Shown here: positions 53,425 through 62,902 of the stretch, piece by piece
Layout of the letters: each line of letters begins with the position of its first letter
Position numbering within the stretch: position 1 is the stretch's first letter
Assembly: GCF_001310225.1 (NCBI RefSeq)
Contig: NZ_CP012898.1
Span: 1,240,001-1,304,000, forward strand
Length of the DNA stretch: 64,000 nt
Direction: 5' to 3'
From: Pseudalgibacter alginicilyticus
GTDB lineage: Bacteria > Bacteroidota > Bacteroidia > Flavobacteriales > Flavobacteriaceae
Program-made: the position numbers and the translations under genes
Notes under the pieces: model-generated
Seen by the model: the letters and a program-made list of their open reading frames with translations, nothing else
Database searches by the model: none
Told to the model about the DNA's origin: nothing

Positions 53425-54314
53425 GTAATGCTTTTTTTAACCTTTACAAATAACGACAAAAACCGTGAAAACTGAAGAAACTGAATGTACAAACAAAACA
53501 GTTTTAACCATCGTTTTGGTGTTTTTTTATTATTACACTGTACTTTTTCAAGCCTATCAAACAATGTGTTAACTAACTCTTTAGAATACTGTTTTCCATA
53601 ATGCTCAAGTAAATAAACATAGAATTTAAACCAAGCTTCGTTTTTTTCAATGGAATCTGTTTGACCGGTAATATTTATATCACTTAACCTGAAGTACATG
53701 AATGCTTCATTAATGGTAAAAATATTTTTATTTTCTGAAAACTCAACCACAGCAAGCGTATCGCTAGACCATGCTAGTGGGAAGTTTTTAAATTTAATCG
53801 TATCTACTTTTTCTTTTTTAAAAACATATTCACTTAACGAACTTCTGGTACCCCCTTTAAATTTTCGTGTTAAAAAATCAATAGCCGTTTCAAGCTTAGG
53901 ATGTTCATATTTTTTAGAAATTGGGTCGCCCTTAGCATTAACTACCACTGTAGCATACCTAATAACATTAACTTTAAATTGATTTATTTCATCTAAATGA
54001 TGATAAAAAGCTTCTACAAAATTATTGCTAATAGTATCGTCATCTCCAAGAATCATAACCCATTCTGTATCGTTTACCATTTCCAAACAACGTTCCCATT
54101 GATTAACAAGAGATATGCCCCCTAAATTGGAATCAAATCTTTTATAATGATAAGGAAAGGCTTCTTTGTATTTTTTAAGTAAATCCCTTGGATTTTCAGG
54201 ACTCGCATCATCACCAATATAAACAGTAAATTGCTTATTGGTTTGGTTTGCTAAAGACTGTAAGGTAGCTTCAAAAAAAGTAAGTTTATAATAAGGGATA
54301 ATTATAGCTAACAT
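53421..54314 (-). CDS. Glycosyltransferase family 2
   Basis: 297 residues. GT-A fold LAIIIPYYKLTFFEATLQSL, FTVYIGDDASPENPRDLL, SLVNQWERCLEMV, WVMILGDDDTISNNF (metal-binding DDD) and SSDTLAVVEFSENK. A hydrophobic C-terminus (LFCLYIQFLQFSRFLSLFV) may bind the membrane. Overlaps the upstream-gene coupling pattern of the locus. Linkage unknown. Confidence 0.86.
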   Translation of the reverse strand: MLAIIIPYYKLTFFEATLQSLANQTNKQFTVYIGDDASPENPRDLLKKYKEAFPYHYKRFDSNLGGISLVNQWERCLEMVNDTEWVMILGDDDTISNNFVEAFYHHLDEINQFKVNVIRYATVVVNAKGDPISKKYEHPKLETAIDFLTRKFKGGTRSSLSEYVFKKEKVDTIKFKNFPLAWSSDTLAVVEFSENKNIFTINEAFMYFRLSDINITGQTDSIEKNEAWFKFYVYLLEHYGKQYSKELVNTLFDRLEKVQCNNKKTPKRWLKLFCLYIQFLQFSRFLSLFVKVKKSIT

Positions 54315-54320
54315 GAATAT

Positions 54321-55241
54321 TTAATCTTTAGCTTTAAATTTTAAAAAGAATGGAAACACACTTTTAGATATTTTTAACAACCCCGTTTTTTTGAGCACTT
54401 TTTTAATCATTAAACCTGTTTGATATGGTTTTGAAGACTTAACTTTCCTTAGCCTTCTTTTAATTTCTTCTTGTGTTCTATAATATCTAGAAATTAATAC
54501 AATTGACAATTTATAAAACTCATCTTCGTTTAGGAATGTTTTTAAATATTTATAAGCCTTTATTTGGTCATCATGCAAACTTTTAGTGCTTGTTCTTCCT
54601 TTTAAATTCTGTCGGTATAAAGCTAGTGGTTTATCTATAAAAATAGCTTTACTACCATTTTTAAATAATGCTATCCATACAATCCAATCTTCCTGAGCTG
54701 TTAAGTTTTCAGGAAATCTAATCTCTTCAAAAAGGCTTGCCTTGAAAAAACCACAATGAATAGGTATTGAAAATGTTTCATTCCATTTATAGAGCAAATT
54801 ATCATAAGTAAATAAATCATTAGTTAAAACACAATAGGGTTTTGTGCTTTTACTTTGATTTTCAGAAAACATCCTGAAATTTGAAATAACTATTTTTTCA
54901 TTTTTAGCACTCGAATTATCCAATAAACCCACTGATATTTCTAACTTCTTATTATTTATAACATCGTCGGCATCTAAAAACTGTATATAATTACCTTTTA
55001 CTCTATCTAGGGCATAATTTCTGGTATTACTAACCCCACTATTTGACTTATAAAAATAGCTAAATCTATTATCTTTTAACACCCAATTTTCAGCAATGGT
55101 TTCCGAATCATCAGTGCTTCCATCATTTACAATAATACATTCCCAGTTATTATAGGTTTGATTATAAACCGAAAGTAAAGTTTCTTCTAAAAATTCACTT
55201 TGATTATAACAGGGGATTATTACTGATATTAATGGAGTCAT
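54321..55241 (-). CDS. Glycosyltransferase family 2
   Basis: 306 residues. GT-A start ISVIIPCYNQSEFLEETLLSVYNQT, IIVNDGSTDDSE, SNTRNYAL, YIQFLDADDVI (metal-binding DAD), and the acceptor region TAQEDWIVWIALFKNG with ED. Basic C-terminus. Starts 22 bp after the GT4 gene upstream. Sugar and acceptor unknown. Confidence 0.88.
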   Translation of the reverse strand: MTPLISVIIPCYNQSEFLEETLLSVYNQTYNNWECIIVNDGSTDDSETIAENWVLKDNRFSYFYKSNSGVSNTRNYALDRVKGNYIQFLDADDVINNKKLEISVGLLDNSSAKNEKIVISNFRMFSENQSKSTKPYCVLTNDLFTYDNLLYKWNETFSIPIHCGFFKASLFEEIRFPENLTAQEDWIVWIALFKNGSKAIFIDKPLALYRQNLKGRTSTKSLHDDQIKAYKYLKTFLNEDEFYKLSIVLISRYYRTQEEIKRRLRKVKSSKPYQTGLMIKKVLKKTGLLKISKSVFPFFLKFKAKD

Positions 55242-55263
55242 TATATCTATTTTATTAAGCTTT

Positions 55264-56502
55264 TTAGTTTATTACACTATTATATATCTGTTCCCACCTT
55301 TTATTTATTATAGTTTGAGAATATTGGTTATTAACAAATATAGTAGCTTGAGTCCCCATTTCTTTAATTAAGTTTCTTTTTTGATTAAAAAATTCAATTT
55401 TTTTTACAACAGTATCAATATCAAACTCTTTACAAACAAATCCTGTTACGCCTTCTTGAACGGTATATTTTATCCCCCCAGAATCAAAGGCGATTACAGG
55501 TAATCCACATGCTTGGGCTTCTAATGTAACTAACCCTTGCGTTTCTCTTCTTTCATTTTCAACTGGCACACCCAACATCAAAAAAAGATTATGACCTCTT
55601 AACTCTTCTCTTATTTGAATTTGAGATTTACTACCTTTCAAAAAAACATATTCTTCAAGACTATATGCTTTAATCAAATTTTCTAAATTTTCTCTTTCTA
55701 AACCTTCACCAATAATTGTTAAACTTACATTAATTCTTTTTTTTATTAATTCATTTACAACTTCAATAGCAAATTGATGCCCTTTAACTTTATCTAAACG
55801 ACCAACGGTTATCAACCTTAAAGTTTTAACTTCTGTTTTATCAACTTTACCAGGAGTAAAAAACATAGTATCAACCCCTACCGGAACCAATTTTAAATTT
55901 TCTTTTGAACAGCCTAAGGCTATGAGTTTTTCTCCTAAATAAGGTGTATTTGCTGTTATTAATACTTTTTTATTAAACAGTTTTTCATAATATCCGTTAT
56001 TTGGAATACGCCCATATAAAGGAAAAAAAGCATCATGACCATGAAATGTTACTATAACTGTTGGTTTAAAAATATTAGTATTAGTTATAACTCGATATGG
56101 GAATGAATTTGTGCCATATTGCACATGGATAATAGCTGCATTATTAAATTGAATATAAAATTTCCATTGATATAGCCATGTTAAACTGAAGTTAGAAAAC
56201 TCTTTATGATAGTTGATAATAGATATTAAATTATGTAAATTTTTTAATAAAATCATACACCACTTAGATAAACGAATTAATTTGTTTTTAGGAATTTTAT
56301 AATCTTCTATAACTATTCGATCTAATAAATTATGCTCAAAAATTATAGGAGAAATTAAAAAGTTGTCCTTTATGACTTTTTTAGTCACTATTTTTATTTT
56401 ATATCCTAACTCAAGAGCGGCAAGTATTTGTGCTATAATAAATGTTTCTGACAAATGAGGAAACTCTGGAACCTTAAAAACTATTTCTTTGTTTTCTGCC
56501 AT
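55264..56502 (-). CDS. Glycosyltransferase family 4 (WcaL-like)
   Basis: 412 residues. N-terminus EIVFKVPEFPHLSETFI is typical of colanic-acid WcaL-type GT4 enzymes. Then HVQYGTNSFPY, TFHGHDAFFP, RLITVGRLDKVKGHQFAIEVVNEL, IGEGLERENLENLI, LKGSKSQIQI, and a donor-site region RRETQGLVTLEAQACGLPVIAFDSGG (Glu-x7-Glu variant). Complete GT-B fold. Starts 32 bp after the acyltransferase remnant. Linkage unknown. Confidence 0.87.
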   Translation of the reverse strand: MAENKEIVFKVPEFPHLSETFIIAQILAALELGYKIKIVTKKVIKDNFLISPIIFEHNLLDRIVIEDYKIPKNKLIRLSKWCMILLKNLHNLISIINYHKEFSNFSLTWLYQWKFYIQFNNAAIIHVQYGTNSFPYRVITNTNIFKPTVIVTFHGHDAFFPLYGRIPNNGYYEKLFNKKVLITANTPYLGEKLIALGCSKENLKLVPVGVDTMFFTPGKVDKTEVKTLRLITVGRLDKVKGHQFAIEVVNELIKKRINVSLTIIGEGLERENLENLIKAYSLEEYVFLKGSKSQIQIREELRGHNLFLMLGVPVENERRETQGLVTLEAQACGLPVIAFDSGGIKYTVQEGVTGFVCKEFDIDTVVKKIEFFNQKRNLIKEMGTQATIFVNNQYSQTIINKRWEQIYNSVIN

Positions 56503-56534
56503 ATTATTTTAGTTAAAACTAAATTGCCACCCAA

Positions 56535-56915
56535 TCAAATGACCAAATTTATTTTTTTATCACAATAAATAAAAATAAAACATAACACAAAACAGGCTAC
56601 TGAAACTATTAAAATACTTAAAATTGGAGTTATGAAAAAGGCATCAAAACTTACTGTTTTAAACATTTCTAACATTAAAGGATGCAATAAATAAATACAA
56701 AAACAGTGCCCCCCACTTATCATAAAAAACATAGGAACCGCATAACGACTCATACTATCAAAAAAATTAGCTACATGCCAATCAATAGTAGATATTTTAC
56801 CAAATTTCACAACTAAAGGCACTGATACATGAATAAAAATAACAGAAAAAGTGGCTAATATTCTTAAAAATGATAAACCAAATTGTCTCTGATTTATCTT
56901 TTTATTTTTATTCAT
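56535..56915 (-). pseudogene. Acyltransferase 3 family gene with a large internal deletion
   Basis: 126 residues in one open frame. The first 68 (LSFLRILATFSVIFIHVSVPL to RYAVPMFFMISG) are the N-terminal first helices of acyltransferase-3 family proteins (normally about 330-380 residues). The last 58 (GHCFCIYLLHPLMLEMF to the end) match their last membrane helices. The middle, some 200 residues, is missing and the join falls in a run of six G (minus strand; 56709-56714). The shortened product is unlikely to be active. An assembly error is possible. It overlaps the end of the upstream GT2 gene by 8 bp. Confidence 0.75.
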
Positions 56916-57933
56916 TTTTAAAAAAAGTTTTTTTTTTCTCTCTAATTTTTAACTGTATTACAAAAAACATTTCCTTAATTGGCAATTTAGAAAATGCTTG
57001 TAAGCGCCATTTTTTGTCTATTCCAACATTGGTTTTCTTAAAATAGAGCTTAAAAATCAAATTTCTTCTTATTCGATTCAATACACTACCAAATTCTTTA
57101 TCGGAAAAAATCTTAGATTTACTATTTAATAAAACCAAAGTTTTAAGCCATTTCAAAAATAGTTTTAATTCATATACTTTTATAGGTTGGTTTAACAACA
57201 ACATTTTTGACACCAAAGAATCGCTAAATTTATTTGTATCATAATTTAGTTTTTTAAATAATTGTAATCTAATGGAGATATCATCTAAAACTTGTTGTGA
57301 TTTATGTTTTGTTGAAGCTTGTCTATCATGAACCCTATATAACAATAATACCGTTTGTAAATTATAAATTTCTCCTAACCATGCAACTTGAGTCCAAAAA
57401 TAATAATCTTCACCACTTATTCTTGTTTCATCATAAAAATAATTTGCTAATTCTTTTCTTCTAAACATTGAGGCCCCCATACAGATTGAGCAGGATAATA
57501 ATAGTTCAGCTAAAATTTCTGAGTATTTTTCTTTATAGGGTATCACCTCATTTGAGCCACCAAAATATTTAACCAAACCTCCACATATAAAAATATGAGA
57601 ATTCTCATTTAAAACATTCACTTGTTTTTCAAGGCGCTCAGGCACAGATACATCATCTCCATCCATTCTAGCAATGTATTTACCTTTAGCTAATTTAAAT
57701 CCTTCATTCGTTGCAATTGAAACACCTTTGTTTTCTTTAAAATATATGGTTTTAATTCTAAAATCAGTAAATGTTTTTAATAGCTCTGAAGTGCCATCGG
57801 TAGAACCATCATCAATAATAATTAATTCAAAGTCTGAAAAAGTCTGATTCAAAATACTATATACTGCTTCTTCTATATATAAAACATTGTTAAATACAGG
57901 CATTATTACGGAAACAACTGGATTAAAACTCAT
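56908..57933 (-). CDS. Glycosyltransferase family 2
   Basis: 341 residues. GT-A fold VSVIMPVFNNVLYIEEAVYSI, LIIIDDGSTDGTSELL, VSIATNEGFKLAKGKYIARMDGDDVSVPERL (metal-binding DGD), ISGEDYYFWTQVAWLG (ED). The tail is long and basic; its last 12 codons contain an A10 run on the coding strand (T10 at 56928-56937), a slippery tract. Losing one A would put it in frame with the acyltransferase remnant. Overlaps that gene by 8 bp. Confidence 0.87.
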   Translation of the reverse strand: MSFNPVVSVIMPVFNNVLYIEEAVYSILNQTFSDFELIIIDDGSTDGTSELLKTFTDFRIKTIYFKENKGVSIATNEGFKLAKGKYIARMDGDDVSVPERLEKQVNVLNENSHIFICGGLVKYFGGSNEVIPYKEKYSEILAELLLSCSICMGASMFRRKELANYFYDETRISGEDYYFWTQVAWLGEIYNLQTVLLLYRVHDRQASTKHKSQQVLDDISIRLQLFKKLNYDTNKFSDSLVSKMLLLNQPIKVYELKLFLKWLKTLVLLNSKSKIFSDKEFGSVLNRIRRNLIFKLYFKKTNVGIDKKWRLQAFSKLPIKEMFFVIQLKIREKKKTFFKNE

Positions 57934-58838
57934 ATTCTACCAACAATTAACAGTAATAAACTTTTAAACTTTAACACAAATTCATGCCTTGGGTTTGCTA
58001 AAAATGATTTTCCTAAAAAATAAAATTTAGATTTATTTTTTTTAGAAAATTTTAATATCACAAAACGTTTTAAATAATAATTTGAGTTATACAAACTCAT
58101 ATATTTTCTTGAAAAATTATCTATGCTTAACTTTAATTTTCTTCTTCTTTTATATGCTTTATTTATAGCATAAAAATGCCAGTATTCAGCTTTATACAAA
58201 TTATCGTTGCAAGATATGCTGTTTTCATGTATTCTATAGCGGTATAACGTTTTATCAATAAATACGTGCTTACCTTCTTCTTCCAATTTATAATACAAAT
58301 CTTGATCGACTGCACGTTTCATTAGTGGGTTAATACCCTCTGATTTTTGATATTTTTCTTTTTTAAAACTTGCAAAATGCGTTAAAGCTCCATTAGCATA
58401 AGTTAAATATGATTTTCCCATTGGAATATGACTACCATAAAGACTTGCTTTTTTAAAATTCATATTTAAATCGACCAATTCGTATTTTGAAGTAATAATA
58501 GCAGCTTCTTTATTTGAAAAGTGTGCCTTAATCATAACCTGCAAAGCATTTGATGTTAGTGCATCATCTGGATCTAAAAAACCTAAAATAGTACCTTGGG
58601 CTAATTGCACACATTTCCCTTTTGTGAATCCGCAACCTTTATTTTGAGTATTTTGATACAGCTTAAATCTGCTGTCTTTTTTTATAATATTTTTTATTAC
58701 TTGTAAAGAATTATCTGTAGAACAATCATCTACAATAACTACTTCCCAATTGGTATAAGTTTGTTGCATAATACTTTGATAACAGTCTTTAAAAAAATGA
58801 CCATTATTATAATTAGCGACAAGTATTGAGAATAACAT
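57930..58838 (-). CDS. Glycosyltransferase family 2
   Basis: 302 residues. GT-A fold FSILVANYNNGHFFKDCYQSIM, VIVDDCSTDNSL, FTKGKCVQLAQGTILGFLDPDDALTSN (metal-binding DPD/DDA) and KRAVDQDLYYKLEEEGKHVF. Basic C-terminal tail. Overlaps the next gene by 4 bp, 29 bp after the upstream one. Sugar unknown. Confidence 0.87.
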   Translation of the reverse strand: MLFSILVANYNNGHFFKDCYQSIMQQTYTNWEVVIVDDCSTDNSLQVIKNIIKKDSRFKLYQNTQNKGCGFTKGKCVQLAQGTILGFLDPDDALTSNALQVMIKAHFSNKEAAIITSKYELVDLNMNFKKASLYGSHIPMGKSYLTYANGALTHFASFKKEKYQKSEGINPLMKRAVDQDLYYKLEEEGKHVFIDKTLYRYRIHENSISCNDNLYKAEYWHFYAINKAYKRRRKLKLSIDNFSRKYMSLYNSNYYLKRFVILKFSKKNKSKFYFLGKSFLANPRHEFVLKFKSLLLLIVGRI

Positions 58839-58867
58839 AGAATAAGATATTATTCTGCTAATATATC

Positions 58868-59797
58868 TTATTTTATTCTTTTATAGAACATGTAGCCTTT
58901 CCCAAAAAACTTCAAAGAAATTAATAAGGTCAAAACATATACAGCATTACTTCTATATTCTTTTAACACAGCTTTGATAAAAGGAAAAATTGGTATCCTC
59001 TTAATGTGTTTATCTTCATAACAAAGGTTTATGCAACGCCTTAATAAAAACTTACGGGATTTTTTATCAGCCTGTTGTTTTATATCTAAATACGTAAGCC
59101 AAGACACCCTAAAATAGCTATCATTCAAATCACTTTTTGTTTTTAATTGACTACGTATGGAACTATCATGATACCTACGTAAAGTTACCACCTCATCAAC
59201 AAAAAAAGCCTTTGTAGTTAAATGAATTAATTTACAAAAATAATTATACTCTTGCCCCGAACTTAGGTTTTCATTAAACCGAATAGACTTTGCTACAGCT
59301 GCTTTTATGCAAACATCATACGTTAACCAATTTACATATTGTAGAACATAATTATGAGCAGTTATTTTATATTCATCAAATGTATAATACGCATCTATTC
59401 TAGTATTATCTGCATTAAAATATTTGGTTCTTGTTATTATAAAATCAAAATTATTATTTTTTATTCCTGCATACTTTATTTCTAGATGATTTGGAGTCAT
59501 TAAATCATCACTATCAAAAAAAACAATGTAATCGCCCTTAGCGCTATCTAATCCTATATTCCTACATACATTCCCCCCTTTAGGTTTATTTTTTGGTCTT
59601 TTAAGATATTTAAATCTTATATCCTGTTTTATATAATTACCAATAGTTTCATCACTATTATCATCACTGCCATCATCAACTATAATACATTCCCAATTTT
59701 GATATGTTTGAGTTTTAATACTATAAAGAGTTTCTCTAATTAAATTTGCTCTATTATAAGTCGGTATGATTATAGAAATTAAGCTATGTTCTATCAT
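58868..59797 (-). CDS. Glycosyltransferase family 2
   Basis: 309 residues. GT-A fold ISIIIPTYNRANLIRETLYSI, IIVDDGSDDNSDETI, NVCRNIGLDSAKGDYIVFFDSDDLMTPNH (metal-binding DSD) and SSGQEYNYFCKLIHLTTKAFFVD. C-terminal basic stretch. 8 bp after the upstream GT4 gene. Linkage unknown. Confidence 0.87.
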   Translation of the reverse strand: MIEHSLISIIIPTYNRANLIRETLYSIKTQTYQNWECIIVDDGSDDNSDETIGNYIKQDIRFKYLKRPKNKPKGGNVCRNIGLDSAKGDYIVFFDSDDLMTPNHLEIKYAGIKNNNFDFIITRTKYFNADNTRIDAYYTFDEYKITAHNYVLQYVNWLTYDVCIKAAVAKSIRFNENLSSGQEYNYFCKLIHLTTKAFFVDEVVTLRRYHDSSIRSQLKTKSDLNDSYFRVSWLTYLDIKQQADKKSRKFLLRRCINLCYEDKHIKRIPIFPFIKAVLKEYRSNAVYVLTLLISLKFFGKGYMFYKRIK

Positions 59798-59805
59798 TAA
59801 TTATA

Positions 59806-60885
59806 CTATTTTGAAGAAGAAATTATGACATTAGATAGATCAGAGAGGTACCTCGCCATACTAAACGACACAAACACTCTTAATTTTCCTTTGTTTCCCA
59901 TTTGGATAGCTTGTTTTTTATTTTCTAAAACCCAAATCATATTTTTAGACATTTGTTGTATATCTTTTTCATTACATAACAAGCCTGTTTCATTATCTAT
60001 AATAACATCTGAAATACCTGCATGATTGGTACTAATTATAGGCAAGCCTGCTCCACTAGCTTCTAGGATTGCTACAGGTGTTCCCTCCATATCGCCATCT
60101 TGAGCCTCAATAGAATGTTGAACAAATGCCAAAGATTCTACAATATATTGTTGAAATTCTTGAGGTGTAATTCTGTCTGGAAACAGAACATTATTTTTAA
60201 TATGCAAGGCTTCAACTAAATCTTTACAACTATCCAAAAGCACACCATCACCAGCTAAAACCAATAGTGCTTCAGGATGTATTTTTAAAACATTATTGAA
60301 GGCTAAAATAGTTAAATGAGGTGCTTTTTTTTCAACAAACCGTCCAATACCAATAAACTGAGGTTTTGAATACTTTAAGTCTAATTTTTGAAAACTAGGA
60401 TTAGGACCATACGGATTATAAACTATTTTTTCTTCAGGGCATCCAATTTTAATTAATCGCCTTGTCATTTCATTACTTACCGAAATAATCAGAACTTTTT
60501 CATAATTAAACATGTCTTGATATGAATTCTTATAGGCTTCTAAAACAGTTTTTCTAACGGCATCATGTCCATGAAAATGAACCACGAGTGGCAAAGAAAG
60601 TTTTTTGCATACAGGAAGTAATTTTGCGCCAATCATTCCGTACTGCGCTAAGACAACTTGGACCTTTTTTGTACTCAAATCATTACACAACTCTTTAAAG
60701 TGATCTTGTTTTACAATTCGTGCTTTTTTTAGAATCTTAAAAAATAAAGCATTTGAAATTGTTAGATTAAAAGGAATATTATGCCCCCAATAATGCTGTA
60801 TGTCAAATGGTAGCTTGTCTATTTGGGCTTTTATAAATGTCTCGCATTTATCATAAGGTTTGTTTGTAAAAAGGGCTATTTTCAT
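59806..60885 (-). CDS. Glycosyltransferase family 4
   Basis: 359 residues. Starts MKIALFTNKPYDKCETFIKAQIDKLP; LVVHFHGHDAVRKTVLEAYKNSYQDMF, KIVYNPYGPNP, FIGIGRFVEKKAPHLTILAFNNVL, VLAGDGVLLDSCKDLVEAL and DMEGTPVAILEASGAGLPIISTNHAGISDVI (Glu-x7-Glu) make a complete GT-B enzyme. Overlaps the upstream methyltransferase gene by 4 bp. Sugar and acceptor unknown. Confidence 0.88.
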   Translation of the reverse strand: MKIALFTNKPYDKCETFIKAQIDKLPFDIQHYWGHNIPFNLTISNALFFKILKKARIVKQDHFKELCNDLSTKKVQVVLAQYGMIGAKLLPVCKKLSLPLVVHFHGHDAVRKTVLEAYKNSYQDMFNYEKVLIISVSNEMTRRLIKIGCPEEKIVYNPYGPNPSFQKLDLKYSKPQFIGIGRFVEKKAPHLTILAFNNVLKIHPEALLVLAGDGVLLDSCKDLVEALHIKNNVLFPDRITPQEFQQYIVESLAFVQHSIEAQDGDMEGTPVAILEASGAGLPIISTNHAGISDVIIDNETGLLCNEKDIQQMSKNMIWVLENKKQAIQMGNKGKLRVFVSFSMARYLSDLSNVIISSSK

Positions 60886-61589
60886 TTTTTAGCTATTCCG
60901 TATAACCCAGTTATCATCTGTCCGCTTTTAAATTCTACAATAGTATTTTTATCCATTTTTAATAAATAAACTATAACTGGTTTTAAAATCATTGATAAGT
61001 ATTTTCTTTTTTTGTTAGTCATCGGGCTTCTTTTTACCCACAACCCTAACATTTGTGCCATTGAAGCATGCCAGCCTCCAGTAGCTTTTATTTTTAAGTC
61101 TTTAAATCCAGAATTTTCCAAATGCCGTTGTAAAGAAAATGGTGTATATCGATATTCATCATGAGGTACTTCATGCAAGTTCCATAAAAATGGCACTGTA
61201 AAAAAGAATACCCCATTTGGCTTTAAAACCCTCAACACTTCTTTTAAAACGAGTTCTGGCTCTGGACAATGCTCCATAACTTCGGTTGCAAAGGCACAAT
61301 CAAAGCTATTGTTTTCAAAAGGCATTTTTTTTCCATCCCATGTAAAATCTGGTTTTACATCCTTGTCATATTCCAAAGCATTTTCAATGTCTAAACCAAC
61401 ATAGTTTTTAATTTTTGAATTTTCTAAAATATACTTTTTATAGGGCATTTTGCCACAGCCTATATCTAAAACGTTATTAGAAAATAAAGGCAAAGCTTCC
61501 TTTAAAGCATTAAGAATGGATGTTCTTATAGAATATCTGTCTAAATTTTCTATTGATAATTTTACGTTAACAAATTGATCTTTCTGCAT
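60882..61589 (-). CDS. Class I SAM-dependent methyltransferase
   Basis: 235 residues. SAM-binding loop VLDIGCGKMPYKKYIL, FDCAFATEVMEHCPEPELVLKEVLRVLKPNGVFFFTVPFLW and HEVPHDEYRYTPFSLQRHLENSGF are standard class I methyltransferase motifs. It probably methylates a sugar or lipid-linked intermediate in this locus. Its start follows a 416-bp gap with a probable gene remnant, and its stop overlaps the GT4 gene at 59806. Substrate unknown. Confidence 0.85.
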   Translation of the reverse strand: MQKDQFVNVKLSIENLDRYSIRTSILNALKEALPLFSNNVLDIGCGKMPYKKYILENSKIKNYVGLDIENALEYDKDVKPDFTWDGKKMPFENNSFDCAFATEVMEHCPEPELVLKEVLRVLKPNGVFFFTVPFLWNLHEVPHDEYRYTPFSLQRHLENSGFKDLKIKATGGWHASMAQMLGLWVKRSPMTNKKRKYLSMILKPVIVYLLKMDKNTIVEFKSGQMITGLYGIAKK

Positions 61590-61611
61590 AATTAAAACTC
61601 AATTAATGCTT

Positions 61612-61755
61612 TTAGTTTTTTTTTAAAAACCTGATTTTTAACTTTTTAACGAATCCCCTTTTCAATTTAGATAGTTCTGAATTATGATATTTTATTATTT
61701 CATCTATTTTTTTATGTACACTTGTATCAAAACTCTTTTTAAAATATAAATGTAA
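61612..61755 (-). pseudogene. Possible C-terminal remnant of a lost gene
   Basis: A minus-strand frame of about 47 codons, without start codon, between a TAG and a TAA. It reads as a basic tail (IIKYHNSELSKLKRGFVKKL, then KIRFLKKN) like the ends of the neighbouring glycosyltransferases. It lies in a 416-bp gap (61590-62005) that otherwise shows nothing. Weak: composition only. Confidence 0.25.
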
Positions 61756-62005
61756 TTTTATTCTGTTTTGTTCACTCTAAATTAAAAATATCTTTATAAT
61801 CATCATTACCTAATAACACCTTGATTCTTGAAAGCATCTTAACCATAAAAACACACTACTACTAATGATTGTGATGCTTTAACAATATTTAATAAATAAT
61901 GAAAATAATTACCATATTCAACCAAAACAGCCTCAATATTACTTTATTTTAAATTAAACAATTTACGATTTTAATAAAAAAAACAGGTTATATTCAACTC
62001 TTAAC

Positions 62006-62845
62006 TTATGGCAATATTAGCTTTAAAAAACTCCTTTTAAATTTATTCCAACCTCTTTCTATTAAAGATGGTTTATATATACCAAATTTCTTTTTCCTTT
62101 GTTTAATTGCTTCGTTGATTAATTTTTTAGAACTATTATCTTTATAAAAGCCCTTAAAAGCTTCTACCGTTGCTACTCCTCGCATACACATTTCTTCTTT
62201 ATCTAAGTGACTCCAAACGCCCTGACTATGTACTCTGTAAACGCTCATATTATCATTTAAAACAAAAGCTTTTTTATCTTTAATTGCTATTAATTGCAAA
62301 GCCCAATCACCTGCTGGCACATTCTTAAAAAAAACCGGTAATTTACTTATAGCCTCTTTTCTTATTAAAAGAGTTGCAGTATTTAATAAATTACTAAAAA
62401 TCAACTCCTTAAACGTAAACTCTTTAACAGGAATCAATGTTTCTCTCACAATATCATTCTTTAATTCAGAAGATTGGTGACCACAATAACTATACTCTTC
62501 ATTTACCTCCAGAAAATCAACTTGTTTTTGAAGTTTTAAAGGATCTGTCCAATAATCATCGCCTTCACATATGGCAATGTATTTTCCTTTAGATTGTTCT
62601 AATACAAATACAAAATTAGGAATCATTCCTAAATTTACTTCATGATTAAAGTATTCTATTTTAACTTTAGATTTATTGGATCTAATTAAATCATTAATAA
62701 CGATATTTGTATTATCAGTTGAACAATCATTTGCAATAATCAACTCGTAATCAAAATCACAATCTTGATTTAATATACCCTCAATAGCTTCCTTAATATA
62801 ATTTTCATGATTATAGGTAATCATTATTACACTTACCATCATCAT
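62006..62845 (-). CDS. Glycosyltransferase family 2
   Basis: 279 residues (three ATG codons in a row at the start, so the exact start is uncertain by two residues). GT-A fold VSVIMITYNHENYIKEAIEGIL, LIIANDCSTDNTNIVI, IPNFVFVLEQSKGKYIAICEGDDYWTDPLKL (metal-binding EGD) and KNVPAGDWALQLIAIKDKK. Basic tail. Upstream is a NeuD-type acetyltransferase, 57 bp away. Linkage unknown. Confidence 0.87.
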   Translation of the reverse strand: MMMVSVIMITYNHENYIKEAIEGILNQDCDFDYELIIANDCSTDNTNIVINDLIRSNKSKVKIEYFNHEVNLGMIPNFVFVLEQSKGKYIAICEGDDYWTDPLKLQKQVDFLEVNEEYSYCGHQSSELKNDIVRETLIPVKEFTFKELIFSNLLNTATLLIRKEAISKLPVFFKNVPAGDWALQLIAIKDKKAFVLNDNMSVYRVHSQGVWSHLDKEEMCMRGVATVEAFKGFYKDNSSKKLINEAIKQRKKKFGIYKPSLIERGWNKFKRSFLKLILP

Positions 62846-62902
62846 TAAAGAAGTTTCATAATTTTAATTTCGCCTAATAAGGAAAACATATTATTATCAT
62901 TT

